Of a DNA stretch of 64,000 bases, positions 1 through 10,784 are shown piece after piece. Each line of letters opens with the position of its first letter. The first letter of the stretch is position 1. Source of the stretch: Asterias rubens. Lineage: Eukaryota > Echinodermata > Asteroidea > Forcipulatida > Asteriidae. The translations under genes were made by a program, and so were the position numbers. Location of the stretch: the NCBI RefSeq assembly GCF_902459465.1, contig NC_047073.1:5394001-5458000 (forward strand), read 5' to 3'. Under the pieces are notes generated by a model. That model had not been told where the DNA came from. It made no database searches and was given only the letters and a program-made list of their open reading frames with translations.

Positions 1-1853
1 GGACAGATGCATGAAGCCAGAAGGGTTTGAGGATGAGCGACTCAAGTCAGTCACCGCTCATCACTTTGCTGATGCTAGTGAGTCAGGCTACGGCACTGTT
101 TCGTACTTGAGATTGGAGAATGATGTTGGAGAAGTTAAGACTTTTGTAGCTAACAGATTAGCAGTTATCCTTGATGGTTCCAACCCAACTCAGTGTCGCC
201 ATGTTTGCTCTAGAGGAAAAAATGTTGGGCAATTTCTCCAGATGGTAGAGTGGAAAGATGGCCCAAAGTTTCTACATCAGCAGGAAGATGAATGGCCCTC
301 AAGAATAGAGCTCAATAAGTTTGATGCACCACAAGACCCTGAAGTGATAAGAGTTGTTCTCGCAACTAATCTGGTACCAAGCAATACAGAAAAAAGTGGT
401 ACTGAAAAAATCATTCTGCACTACTCGGACTGGTTCAGATTGAAGAAAGCAGTTTGCTGGATACTAAGATTTGGAAGATGGATGAAAGTAAAGCACAAGT
501 CGGGCCAACCCTCACAAGATATGAAGGGTGCACTCACTTTGAAGGAGCTGTAAATGGCTGAGAACAAAATTTTGCAATATGTTCAAAGTACGACATATGC
601 AGATGAGATTAAAGTGCTAAGGAGCAGGGATGATGAAGATGGAGATGGGAATACACTTTCAAAGGGTGTAAAAAAGACAAGCCCCATCTACAAAATGGAT
701 CCAATCCTGAAAGACGGACTGTTACGAGTAGGAGGAAGACTGAGCAGAGCATTGTTGTCGGATAATGCAAAGCATCCCATTATCCTTCCCAAAGCTGGTC
801 ATGTTTCTACCTTGATCTTGAGACATGTTCACAAGATGTGTGGGCATAGTGGAAGGAACCATGTACTTTCCAGTCTACAGCAGAAATACTGGATGCCAGG
901 TGCCAATACGTCAGTTAGGCGGATAATTGGAAAATGTGTGACATGCAGGAAGCAGAGAGCCAGAGTAATGGAACAAAAGATGGCTGATCTGCCCTCTGAT
1001 AGGCTTCGACCAGACGAGCCCCCCTTCACTAGAGTAGGAATGGACTATTTCGGCCCATTTGATGTAAAGAGAGGAAGAAGTGTAGTGAAGCGGTATGGCG
1101 TCATGTTTACCTGTCTAGCCTCACGAGCAGTACACATTGAAAAAGCAGATTCTCTGGACACCGATTCATGCATTGATGCAATACGGAGGTTCATTGCCCT
1201 CAGAGGAAATGTGAAAGAGATGAGGTCAGACAATGGAACCAATTTGGTTGGCGCAGAAAAGGAACTCAGAAACGAAATAGAAGGTTGGAATAAAACCCAA
1301 CTTAACAACGCCTTGCTGCAAAGGAGCATTAAGTGGACCTTCAACCCCCCCGCGGGGTCCCATCATGGCGGCATATGGGAAAGGCAGATAAGAACCGTTA
1401 GAAAAGTGCTCTTCTCCCTGATGAGTCAGCAAACATTGTCTGGATGGTGTGAACGACCTGGAAGCATTGACCCCAAACCACTTGCTTACTTTGAGGTCAG
1501 CCAATCAGCTACCCCCAGTAGTCACCCGGGATACGGACATATATGCTCGGCGAAGATGGAGGCAGGTCCAGTATCTCGCGGATGTGTTTTGGCGGAGATG
1601 GGTAAAGGAATACTTACCACAGCTTCAGGAGAGACAGAAGTGGATTCGCCCCAAGTTGAACATCAAGGTTGGAGATTTGGTGCTGGTAGTGGATACATCT
1701 ACTTCAAGGAATTCCTGGCCACTTGGTAGAGTCGTGCGTACTATGCCGGATAAGGATGGATTTGTGCGACGTGTGGAGGTGAGAACCAGCGTGAATGTGT
1801 ACACCAGACCGATTTCCAAGTTGTGTTTGTTATTGGAAGCTGACAATTGAGAG
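1..1853 (+). mobile_element. Degenerate BEL/Pao LTR retrotransposon, 3' half of pol
   Basis: The reading frame from 11 resembles the RNase H-like region of Pao-family pol (HHFADASESGYG). After an in-frame TAA at 551-553 the same frame continues to 1729 with an integrase: an H2C2 zinc-binding region with CVTC, then a DDE core with D at MDYFGP, D at RSDNGT and E at IWERQ (about residues 164, 226 and 276 counted from 554). The C-terminal Pao domain (NDLEALTPNHLL through KLCLLLEADN) lies in another frame, 1449-1850. About 45 residues expected between SQQTLS and NDLEAL are missing, so there is a deletion with a frameshift there. A further loss is visible near 195-215, where the usual NPADYASRG stretch is replaced. 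The copy is therefore dead. It is cut by the left window edge, so protease and reverse transcriptase are not visible. Family assignment is from motif memory. Confidence 0.85.
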
Positions 1854-2135
1854 AGCAGACAAGCCATGCAAGGAGTATAATATCTGGATTCCAAGTGAAA
1901 AGTTTTGCTTCGTTTGTGAAAATTTTGCATTTTTGATAGAGGATCATCAGAACATGACAGCGGCAGCACGGAGCAAGTTTGAGCGAGGGACTATTGTCGA
2001 CCACTGTGACATTTTGCCTAGTACAATTGTCCATAGGATGTATTGCATGCAATTGGTGGTAACCATCGAGTGGTCTGACAAAATGGTCGCTGCTCGAACC
2101 TGCCCTGGGTTTCGGTTCTCTAAGTTTGTTCATAC
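1854..2135. other. Spacer between BEL/Pao pol and ROCO A exon 3
   Basis: This should hold the 3' untranslated part or LTR of the retrotransposon plus intron of ROCO gene A. I could not define LTR boundaries because the other LTR is outside the window. I looked here on the minus strand for the two final exons expected from ROCO gene B (the linker exon and the death-domain exon) and found neither. Confidence 0.4.
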
Positions 2136-5100
2136 CTGCGGCGTCAGATGAACCTTGTGGTATTTGCCCAGATCCATGAACGTCTCATACTGCATATTAG
2201 CAGTGGGAAACTGCTTGTCGTCACCGCACACCTTCAGAACTCTCAGGCGGTCCTCCTTGCTACAAACACGGCACACTGGCCCACAGGTGTACGGTAGCTT
2301 GGGGAAATCCATCTTGCGAATTTCCTCAAGATGCTGCCGGATATATCGAAGAATCTTTTGCAAGGAGACAAAACAAAAACATACACATAAATGCAGAGGT
2401 AGCTGTGCAGTGGAAATCATTCACAACCTGCACAGTATCACTTATTGTCTTATATATAGCCCCCTAAATATTTCATATATTTTTTTTAAAGTCTGGCTGT
2501 GAAAGCAAGGACACTTAGAAAATAAACTTAAAGGCAATTTAACCCCGTACCTTCGATTTTGGAACCGTTTATTTGCTTTAAAATTAACATGCGGAAATTT
2601 CATTTAAAGATGGTCGCGTTTTTGAGATATCGCCGCATTACCGGAGCTTTTCAGTTTCAAATTTAAAAACTGATATTCTTTTAACCACATTACTCCGAGG
2701 TGAAATGTTCCTCAGATTGCTTTACACTATCGAAAGCTGTTGAATAGTGTTAGGAGTGTACCAAACGCATACCTTAATAGTAATTATACTCATAGAGAAA
2801 AGACAAGGAAGATATTTTTGAGTTTAGATGTGGAAAGAAAACCTCAGAGATTTTCTAAAGGGAAAACCCAGACTTTCCAGGTAGGGACTGAAAACCCAAT
2901 CCACACGGTGCCCCCAGATGATTCGAAGAAGCGCCCTATAGGTAAGTATAAAGCCCGGTTCATACTTCCTGCGAACGCGAATGCGAAGCGAATGTTGACG
3001 TCACAAATTCGCAACGAACAATTCGCAGCAGTTGAACTCTGCTCTACTCCCTTGCGAATAATTGCTGCGAAAGGAGGGTGTGACGTCAAATTCACGTCAA
3101 ATTCGCTTCGCATTCGCATTCGCAGGAAGTATGAACCGGGCTTTAGGCAAAGAAAGATGCCACTACGCCAGCCTGACTACACCATTTACAAGAAAATAAA
3201 AGTTACGTTTCGAGATAGAATCTCGGTTTTTCTTTGGCCTGAAAATATTTTTATATTAATAAAGGAGATGCATAAATTTCATCAAACGAAATACCATATA
3301 AATGCAGTACACTTATCTTCCAACTGGTATTTAATGGTTATATTTCAAGGGAGATGAAATCGGGTACTTTTCATACCTTGAGTGAGCAACAGTTGTGACG
3401 ATCATAGAGTATAGTCACTTGTATTGTATTCTGCGAGAGCGACATCTTCTGTAATCTCATAGTGTAAAAATTGGCTTGCTGATATCTGAAACGCCCTCTC
3501 GTGTTATAAACCTGCAGACAGAAAACGTATAGTTACACGCTAATGGGAAGCTGAAACAGAAAACAGCGAAATGTTATTATCAACATTTTCAATACAAAGA
3601 AACTTGGTCACACTCACCAGTTCACCAGTGTCTCTATCACACCAACATTTCGCAAGAAGGCGATGGAAGATTGAGTCAGCAGATACGTAACCGAAGTCAA
3701 AGACATACTCTTCATCCTGTTGGGATGGTTCCCAGAAGTCCTCATTGTCTCCATTGAACTCCGGGAGATGACTTGGTACGATGAAGTAGCCCGAAAGCTC
3801 TGGTGTGGTTGTTGATTGTCCGCGAGTGGAGAGAAGGTCACCATTATATGCTGGCTGTGAATAGTCTGTCTCTATACCGGAGTATGGAACAGGTATAGCC
3901 AGGTCGTAAGCTTTCATCAATCGTATAACGCAGTGCAGAAGCGAGTCAGATCCAACTACAGACTTGATGAGTCTCAAAGAAGCCACACCTTCGTTTTCCA
4001 ATACAGACCAGTCATCTGCTTCGGTCAAAATTAGTGAAGCCTTTGGAGGAATGCAGACGACTGTCTTCAGTACATCCAGTAGGTTCTGAGGATTAATTAC
4101 AACATACTCTTTGAGAATCTCATCATCTTCTCGGTAGATTACGTCTCCCGTGCGGTTCAGCCCGGCCAGGACCTTCTGCAGATCGGTAAGCGTCATGCCA
4201 TCCTCCGCAATCTCATCAAGGAGATCAGATGTGGTCATGATCCACTCATCTGATTGCAACTCTTTGATTTTGTTAAGGATGCTCAGGTATCGGATAGGAA
4301 ACAACTCGTTCATCAGCGGTGTTGTCTTGGCAGTGTTTAAAATAGCCTGACGTAGGATCATCCCATGCTCGTCCATCGGTTTAGAATTCTCCACTATGTA
4401 GACAGGTCCCTTGTCACCATTGATTGCCAATATGCTGCAGAAGTCATTGTAGAGTTGGCCGTCAACTCGAGTCGAGAAGCTGTCAACAAACTCCTTCGTG
4501 ACGCTGTCTCGATGGGTACCAACAATGAAAATCAGGGTGGTTGGATTCTTGGAGTGAGCTTTCAAGGTAAACAGCCACTGCCGCAAACGATCAAGCTGCC
4601 AGTCTTCGTTCTCCATGGCAGTCTTTAATGAGAATACCAGAAGGTATACTGCTTCCGCTGGCCTGAAAAATTGCTGCATTGTTTGGTAAACACTGTCCCC
4701 AGCATTGTCCCAGAAATGTAGCTTAATGGTTACAGGGTTGTCTTTATTTGCGGAATCCATCAGGAAGTGTCGGATAGTTGAAATCGGAATACCCTGATTG
4801 TTTTCCAAATGCCAAACCTTCTTGGCAACCAAGAAGTCGTAAAATAAAAACCCAAGAGCAGCAAGCACAGAGCAGACAATAGATAGAACATCCCCATTTC
4901 TAATTACCAACCTCCAACCAACTAGGTGACCAAGTGTGATACCTACGGCGAAGCCAAACGTTTTCTTCACATGGTATGGAAGTTTAAGCTTCCTTTTAGC
5001 CACAATCTTGCGGCCTTTTAGAACTCCGTGGGCGTTACCGATCCCCATAAACATACCAATTATTACATCAGACACATGGTAAGTAAATAACTGGTGCGGT

Positions 5101-6185
5101 TGAATGAACAGACACATGAACGTCAACAGAGTGAAGAGAATCAACGAGTACATCCTGATGTTTTTTTGAGACGGGTTTATATTGAGTCCACCACGCAACA
5201 TTAATAAGCCTATCAGGTTCCCAATGCATATTGCAACTGCAGCCTTAGTGTGCTTATGGACAACTGACTGATGTGTCATAAGGCAGAAAGCTATGGCCAA
5301 TCCACTTCGACAGCCAGTGCCACAAAGCAGCCCAAACAACAGGCTTAGGACACACAAGCCAGGAGCCAAGCATACAAAGGCCAACACATCCCACCACCAA
5401 CAAGGCGTGACCACCTGAGCGCTATCTACAACAAGGCTGACGTTTTCTTTTGCAGTTACGGCAACGTCGATTGCAATAATTTGTAATCCAACAGACGTTA
5501 TGAACCGATAGGAGGAATTAAAGTCGCCTTTGAAAACAGGGACAGAAGCAAAAACAGAGAGCCAGCAAACAACCCCGTATCCATCGTTAATAAAAGGACT
5601 CAAAATTAACATTAGAGCGGCTGGGGCTGAGAGCTTGATCTGATAAACCATGCAGAGTGATAGCTGTAGAATTGCTTTAAATACTTTCTCGTGTGTAAGA
5701 CATGATGAAGTGCAGTTTTTAGTTTCCTTGCGTTTGATCTTGCTTTGGAAACTTAGTAGCTTAGAGTCCACTGTAGTTGGTTTATCTTTGTGTAAAGTTC
5801 CACCTAAACTGTCTATGCTCTTACACACACACCAAGCGGCGTTCAGGCCAGGGTCGTCTGCCGAAGTACACACACCCTCGTCGCAAAGTTTCCAAGTCGG
5901 ATCACGATCTGATGTCTCGCAAATAGTGATCTCGATGCCCTCCGTAGCTTGTGGTGCTGCCTGGGGATCACACACATCTCCTTGAAGGTAATGCAGGGTA
6001 CTAGATTTGCCAACACCCTTGTCTCCAATGGTGAGGATTCTGAGCCGATTACACGGCAGGGATCCATAGTTGAGAGCTTTGCGGTAGTCTTGGTGTAAGC
6101 GATGATCGAGGGCAAGTACACTGCGATTGAAACTGCGACTGAAGCCACAGAAACCACCGAGATAAGACAAAAAATTTGAATCCAT
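2136..6185 (-). CDS. ROCO gene A: Roc-COR GTPase with a multi-pass membrane insertion, 3' partial
   Basis: Model: complement(2136..2354, 3377..3511, 3618..6185), 974 residues so far, all junctions phase 0. Exon 1 starts at ATG 6185. Residues 54-61 are the P-loop GDKGVGKS and T81 in TEGIE is the switch-I threonine. About ten hydrophobic segments follow between residues 180 and 455. WDNAGD (492-497), GTHRD (556-560) and VENSK (598-602) then complete the Roc domain, and a COR domain begins near 628 (INPQNLLDVL at 697-706). Exon 3 carries CGPVCRVC. Donors CTG|GTGAGT, AAG|GTATGA and CAG|GTATGA and acceptors CTGCAG|GTT and GCAAAAG|ATT support the model. Exons 2 and 3 align with a continuous part of ROCO gene B. 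After the last donor the frame stops at once (CAG GTA TGA), so a further exon is expected; its B counterpart is a linker plus death domain. Role inferred: membrane-anchored GTP-dependent signalling. The exact N-terminus is uncertain because an acceptor sits just 5' of the ATG. Confidence 0.85.
2355..3376 (-). other. ROCO A intron 2
   Basis: The intron lies between acceptor GCAAAAG|ATT and donor AAG|GTATGA. Apart from the fold-back element at 2950-3144 it holds AT-rich sequence in which I see no gene. Confidence 0.7.
2950..3144. repeat. Fold-back MITE with TA flanks
   Basis: The ends are inverted copies beginning AAAGCCCGGTTCATACTTCC (left) and ending in its complement (right). The interior is rich in GCGAATGCGAA-type repeats in both orientations. 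A TA flanks each side, compatible with a Tc1/mariner-type target, although TA ends are easily fortuitous. It has no coding capacity; the open frame that runs across it is an artefact. Confidence 0.75.
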
Positions 6186-6197
6186 GTCAACCTGCAG
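6186..6197 (-). promoter_or_regulatory. 3' splice acceptor just upstream of the ROCO A start codon
   Basis: Read on the minus strand, a pyrimidine-rich stretch ends in TTATCTGCAG, followed by GTTGAC and the ATG at 6185. This implies an upstream exon, either 5' UTR or short coding. ROCO B has the same arrangement next to its ATG. Confidence 0.6.
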
Positions 6198-6322
6198 ATA
6201 ACGGAAAATCAAACAACATTGTTATACCTCGGTAACAATCTGTGAAGTTTCATTGGTCGAGAACCAATCATGCGCAACAAAAATGCATGTTACATGGCTC
6301 GACGGGCCGGGTAACATGAAAA

Positions 6323-6623
6323 GTGATGTACACCGGTATACATCACCTTGATCGTTCTCGGCGTTGGTCGATTTCCAGCGCTGTGTACGAAACAACCGCG
6401 GATTCGAGGGATTTGTTTCTTGTTCGTCTGCTTATTAAACAATGGATCGTCGTAATAATGTTTGAAGATGACAGAACTTCGAGAAGAGGAATAACAATTA
6501 TACAAAGGTTTAACAAAACAAGTGTTGTATGCTGTGACTGGTCCATGGGTTTGGTACACTCTCGGGTGCCATTTCCCACCTCGAGTGTACAAAACGCCAT
6601 GGAACCCGTCACAGCGTGCAACA
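6323..6623. repeat. Palindromic repeats upstream of ROCO A
   Basis: A short palindrome, TGATGTACACCGGTATACATCA-like (6323-6344), is followed by a longer fold-back with arms at about 6523-6569 and 6580-6623. The arms share TGCTGTGAC, CCATGG and GTACACTC in inverted order. The open frames on both strands here come from the palindrome and are not genes. Confidence 0.6.
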
Positions 6624-6762
6624 ATTGTATACTGTAGCTTAAGATTTCTGATTTAGAATTCATGAATGGGCTTCAGATGTAAGAGACCATTTCGAACAAA
6701 TAATCATCTATCAAATCGTTGCGGTAACACAAACGATTCAAACTGCCTATAACCACCGGGAT

Positions 6763-6850
6763 AGGTCGGAGCATGGTTTAGTGGTAAGATACATGCTCTA
6801 GCAATGCAAATGTCATTGGTTCGAATCTCGTGGATTTGCCTGTGGGTTTT
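6763..6850 (+). repeat. tRNA-like sequence, probable SINE head or tRNA pseudogene
   Basis: It has an A-box-like TGGTTTAGTGGTAAGAT (6774-6790) and a B box GGTTCGAATCT (6818-6828) at tRNA spacing. The presumptive acceptor ends do not pair well and no clean anticodon stem-loop forms, so I do not call a functional tRNA. A poly-T run follows at about 6847-6856. Confidence 0.55.
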
Positions 6851-7350
6851 TTTTTCAGCCGAACTCGGGAAAGAGCTGACTTACGGTGCTCAATACACGT
6901 CGGTGTAACATGTGTAAGGGCCATACAACTTATACAATGGTAAATACATGTAGTTACAATTTTTTCCAAATAAGTTTGACTCAACTCGATAAATTTTCAA
7001 AATATGACTGGCTGATATTAAGATTACTGCTATCCAGGCTTGCTACATATTAATATTATAGACCACGGCATATATAACAGGTTCACATTAAACTACACTT
7101 TTACACATTTCACATTTGTTTTTAATACATAGCATTTTTTTCTTAAAGTTGTCTCTAAAATGTTAAAATCATGCTATTTTTCTTCATAAAATATTGCATG
7201 AGGCACAAAGTTAGAACCTGGTGAACTTAAACAAAATTATTTACAATTTTTTTCTTAATTCATTTTTGTTAGCAAACCAGTTTGCCAAATCGTGTACTCA
7301 TACTTATTGCTGCATCATACCATAATAACAAAAATACGCACACCATTTTA
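6851..7350. other. AT-rich intergenic DNA
   Basis: No gene, tRNA or clear repeat boundary is seen in this stretch. Confidence 0.5.
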
Positions 7351-7942
7351 TTAAAGTCACCTGGAAACAGAATTTGTATTGTTTAAAACATAAGAGTATA
7401 CAATTTTAAGTAACAATAATAAAAAAAATTGTAATTGTTTGTCAAGATTTATATGTTTGAAAAATAGATAAAGTTGTTTGGGGGTTGACCCCGCCTACCC
7501 CTTTTTTGACGTCATCAAGGCAGACTTTGCCTTGATGCGCAGAGCAAACACACGTGCAAATTACATGCAAGTCCAAGTCGTGGGTTTGTACGATCCGAAA
7601 AAAAGTTTTGTTCTTGCATTTTTCCGGCAATGCCGGATGCAGCAAAACAACTAAAGATGGGGTCAGTCTGCATGGCTGGCCAGACTCACAAGAGCAATAG
7701 TGCCTATGTTCCGGTCCGACGTCTTTTTCAGCGCTGTGCAGCATTTTCTCTTCAAATATTGCGCCTCGATTGACGTCACGAACAGCGCCCTCTCGGGTCG
7801 GGGCCTACTCTTAAATTTGTAAATAAGATAAGAACATTTTTTTAACCTTAGTTAACTGTTTATTCACATTCCACTCATCAAAACACATATATTAGTGACA
7901 AAAGGTTTGTTTTGACAAAATACCACTTCCAGGTGACTTTAA
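7351..7942. repeat. TTAA-flanked MITE, about 590 bp
   Basis: The left end TTAAAGTCACCTGGAA (from 7351) and the right end TTCCAGGTGACTTTAA (to 7942) are perfect inverted repeats including TTAA on both sides. That is the target used by piggyBac-like and Kolobok transposases. There is no transposase coding sequence. Confidence 0.8.
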
Positions 7943-8012
7943 CAATTATGTACTTCAATATTTGGAAAGCTGACAAAAATAACAGTTTAATTGTGGTTCG
8001 AATTGATATAAT

Positions 8013-8160
8013 TTAGGTCAAGGGATAGATTTTTCTATCAAGGTTTTTCTATCCCTTGTTCCTCAAGCCCAGCCAAAAAGATGAGGGGACAGAATTTTCT
8101 ATCCCTTGTTCCTCATATCCAGCAAAGAAAGAGGAGGGGATAGATTTTGTTTTGTCCCTT
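8013..8160. repeat. Short local duplication
   Basis: CTATCCCTTGTTCCTCA occurs twice about 55 bp apart, with related GGGGATAGATTTT sequence inverted around it. It is probably a decayed fold-back. Confidence 0.4.
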
Positions 8161-8407
8161 GGACTACAAACATGACAAAATGTGCGTTATTTTGCCAACA
8201 AATATCTGTAATTTATAAACTTTTTAATTTTTAGCTTTACAAAACTAGATTGATTTCTAAAATCTGGAGCATGTTTTTCACAGTTTAGAGGAAAAAATGG
8301 TAGAAGACAAATTTGTTGCTTTAAAATCCTGTTTCGATTGAAATTTTCGGACTTTTATGACAATTTGAAGCAGTAAATTTGAATGTAAAAAAAATGCAGT
8401 TAAATGT

Positions 8408-8615
8408 GAACCTGTTATTTACACTCACAAATAAAGGAATCAATGTGTGGTAAAGAGGTTTTCAACTAGTGGTTTAAACCCAACGAGGCCTGGTTCTTGA
8501 TAATTTTACCGAGACGAAGTCGAGGTAAATTACCAAGAACCAGGCCTCGGCGGGTTTAAACCACTGGTTGAAAACCGATTCAACACACTTTGATTCCCAT
8601 TCATAAATACTTTTT
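8408..8615. repeat. Fold-back MITE
   Basis: Arms of about 100 bp (8408-8510 and 8515-8615) mirror each other, including GTGGTTTAAACCC and GAGGCCTGGTTCTTG in the left arm and their complements in the right. Confidence 0.75.
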
Positions 8616-9935
8616 CGGTCAAAAACATCATCACTTTTTGGTCAAAAAGTAAAATAAATGCAAACATTATAATTGTTAAATGATTTCTTTCAACACAACA
8701 CTATCCGGCTATGAAATGGTAAAGCCCTCCGCCGCCCTCGGGTAAACAACTCCTTATATTAGGGAATGCTGTGCGCGTCGCGCGTATCGCGTGATGTGAC
8801 ACTGTTTCAGCCGTTGGTCTCGACCAATAGGAATGAAGAAACTGTCTTAAAAGAACAGGTGCAAGGTCGCGTGTCACGCCCATGAATTAACATTTTTTAC
8901 CGGTCATAAACAAAGGTTTATACACACCCACGTGACGCGCTCTCCACCAATAGGAATAGCGAAACTGTCTGAGGTATTTATGAATGCAACGTAATGAAAT
9001 GGTAACCCGATTGCAAATTGTTTTCATTTACTTTGAAACAAAATAGTATCTTCTCCAACGAGGTATTGCTCATGTATAAAAGTGGCAGTCGGATGCCGAG
9101 TTTTCCAAACAGGATGAATTTATCACATGGAAACATCTTCTGTAGAAAATAAGCAAGCTTTCGGCGATAACATGATTGTCTCAAATTCAGTGAAACAAAT
9201 AACAACTGCTTGAAAAGTGACATAAGACGTACAGTTTGTAGTACACTTAGCGTGCAGATATTGGACTCAAGTTTGATTTTTTCCTCGCTCTCAAATCAAG
9301 AATACATATCAATTGTTTTGTCAGCGTGCCCTTTTTTGTGTGAAAATGCTATGGGAAGCTTTTGTGTGTATATTCCAAATGCACATTTTTATCTGGCCTC
9401 ATTTCCCCTAGCGAGACAATGGAAAGGGGATAGTGTAACCAGGCGGTGTTAACGTTTCCCATCACTCTATGTAACTTAAAAAAACTCCATTATCTTAAAA
9501 AACAAATGGCTCAGTCTTGACGCCGTACTTTGTTGATCAGGCAGCAATTCTTTTTCTGTACATCAAAATTGCCAATGTCGTAGTTCTTTTCAATGGGGAT
9601 TTTTGTATAAATCGATTAAAAAGAGGGAACCCATTATTTATCAGGATCTTTTTTTAGGATGGCAATTTTGACGTACAGAACAAATTGCGATCAGGCAAGG
9701 AGGGATTGCTTGTCATATTCATAGAAAAGGGAAAAACGTGAACGTACATGGCATGAAAAGTTATAACTTTGACATAGTTTGGTAAGAGTAAATTGGTCAC
9801 CGAAAACCATGGCAGTATACAAATCATCTGATGAGGCAATTTACCAATGGTCACGTTTGAAAAACAATCACAAATGTTTATCATTATTAATCAAGATAAT
9901 AATTTCTTTTTTTCGCGGGAGGTTATTATTATTAT
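8616..9935. other. Intergenic DNA without recognised genes
   Basis: This holds two similar segments with CCAATAGGAAT...GAAACTGTCT (about 8825 and 8945) and otherwise unique AT-rich sequence. The short open frames show no recognisable domain. Confidence 0.4.
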
Positions 9936-9953
9936 TATTTATTTGGCAATTCA
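9936..9953 (-). repeat. (ATT)n tail of a minus-strand retroelement remnant
   Basis: An ATT run followed by TATTTGGCAATTC is the complement of the tail style AAATAAATAATAAT seen at 10700. It suggests the 3' end of a decayed retroelement pointing left. The body is not recognisable. Confidence 0.35.
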
Positions 9954-10709
9954 CATAAAAATACAAAATACAAATAATTTAAACGTAAAGGATAAAACTC
10001 TTAAAAACAATAAATATATAAATATATACATCTGGATTGGAAAACAGTAAAAAGGGAGATACATCAAGATATAAAAAAGGAGGACAGGCAGTAAAAGAGA
10101 AGACAACGGTTAGTTTTGTACAGTACCATAAGGGACACAAACTATTTCGATTTGCTGCAGTCGAAAAACAAAAAAAAGGTAGATGTGTTTGAGTGCTATT
10201 TTCCTAACTTTTTGACATAATGGGCCTCTCCGACGAAATTATTTATGTGAATATTTATTATGACACAAGTGAGCTGTCAAAATCAAACAGGTCAGCTTTT
10301 TTTAAACTCAAATGTGCACTTCCAAATAATCTTGCTACATATAAATAGGTTTTTCTTAACATATACATATTTATTTTGTTCTAAATATTTATTATATTTT
10401 CCAAAGTTTATTTTTACTGTTTTTAAATGTTTGTTAAAGATTCTATTCCTATTTTAAGATTGGATTGATAGGCTTTCGAGTCACAGTGGTTAGGTTCACT
10501 TTTATTAATCCTGGCCATCTTTGAATGGGCTTGTCCTGTCTGTTTTTATAATTGTCTTGCTTGATTGCCAGTGCTCTGTCTCACTCAATCATTGGTTTAC
10601 AATTGTTCTAGATGTCATAAGTTTACATTCATTGTTTCTTATACTGTTATATTTCTTTATTTATATTTCAATATTGTATCTTGTACTGTTTGTTGAAATC
10701 TTGGCCGAA

Positions 10710-10711
10710 TA

Positions 10712-10780
<69 letters not shown>
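10710..10780 (+). repeat. (AAT)n microsatellite
   Basis: About 23 AAT units are preceded by AATCTTGGCCGAATAAATAA, which looks like the 3' tail of a LINE or SINE. The AT-rich DNA from about 10260 may be its 3' untranslated body, but no coding part remains. Confidence 0.75.

Positions 10781-10784
<4 letters not shown>

Noticed and set aside
2740..3357. 205-codon plus-strand open frame
   Set aside because: It crosses a fold-back MITE and a ROCO A intron and shows no domain.
6323..6663. Open frames of about 100 codons on both strands
   Set aside because: They lie over palindromic repeats, so mirror-image open frames are expected.
6763..6850. Functional tRNA gene
   Set aside because: Pol III boxes are present, but the acceptor ends do not pair and no clear anticodon arm forms.
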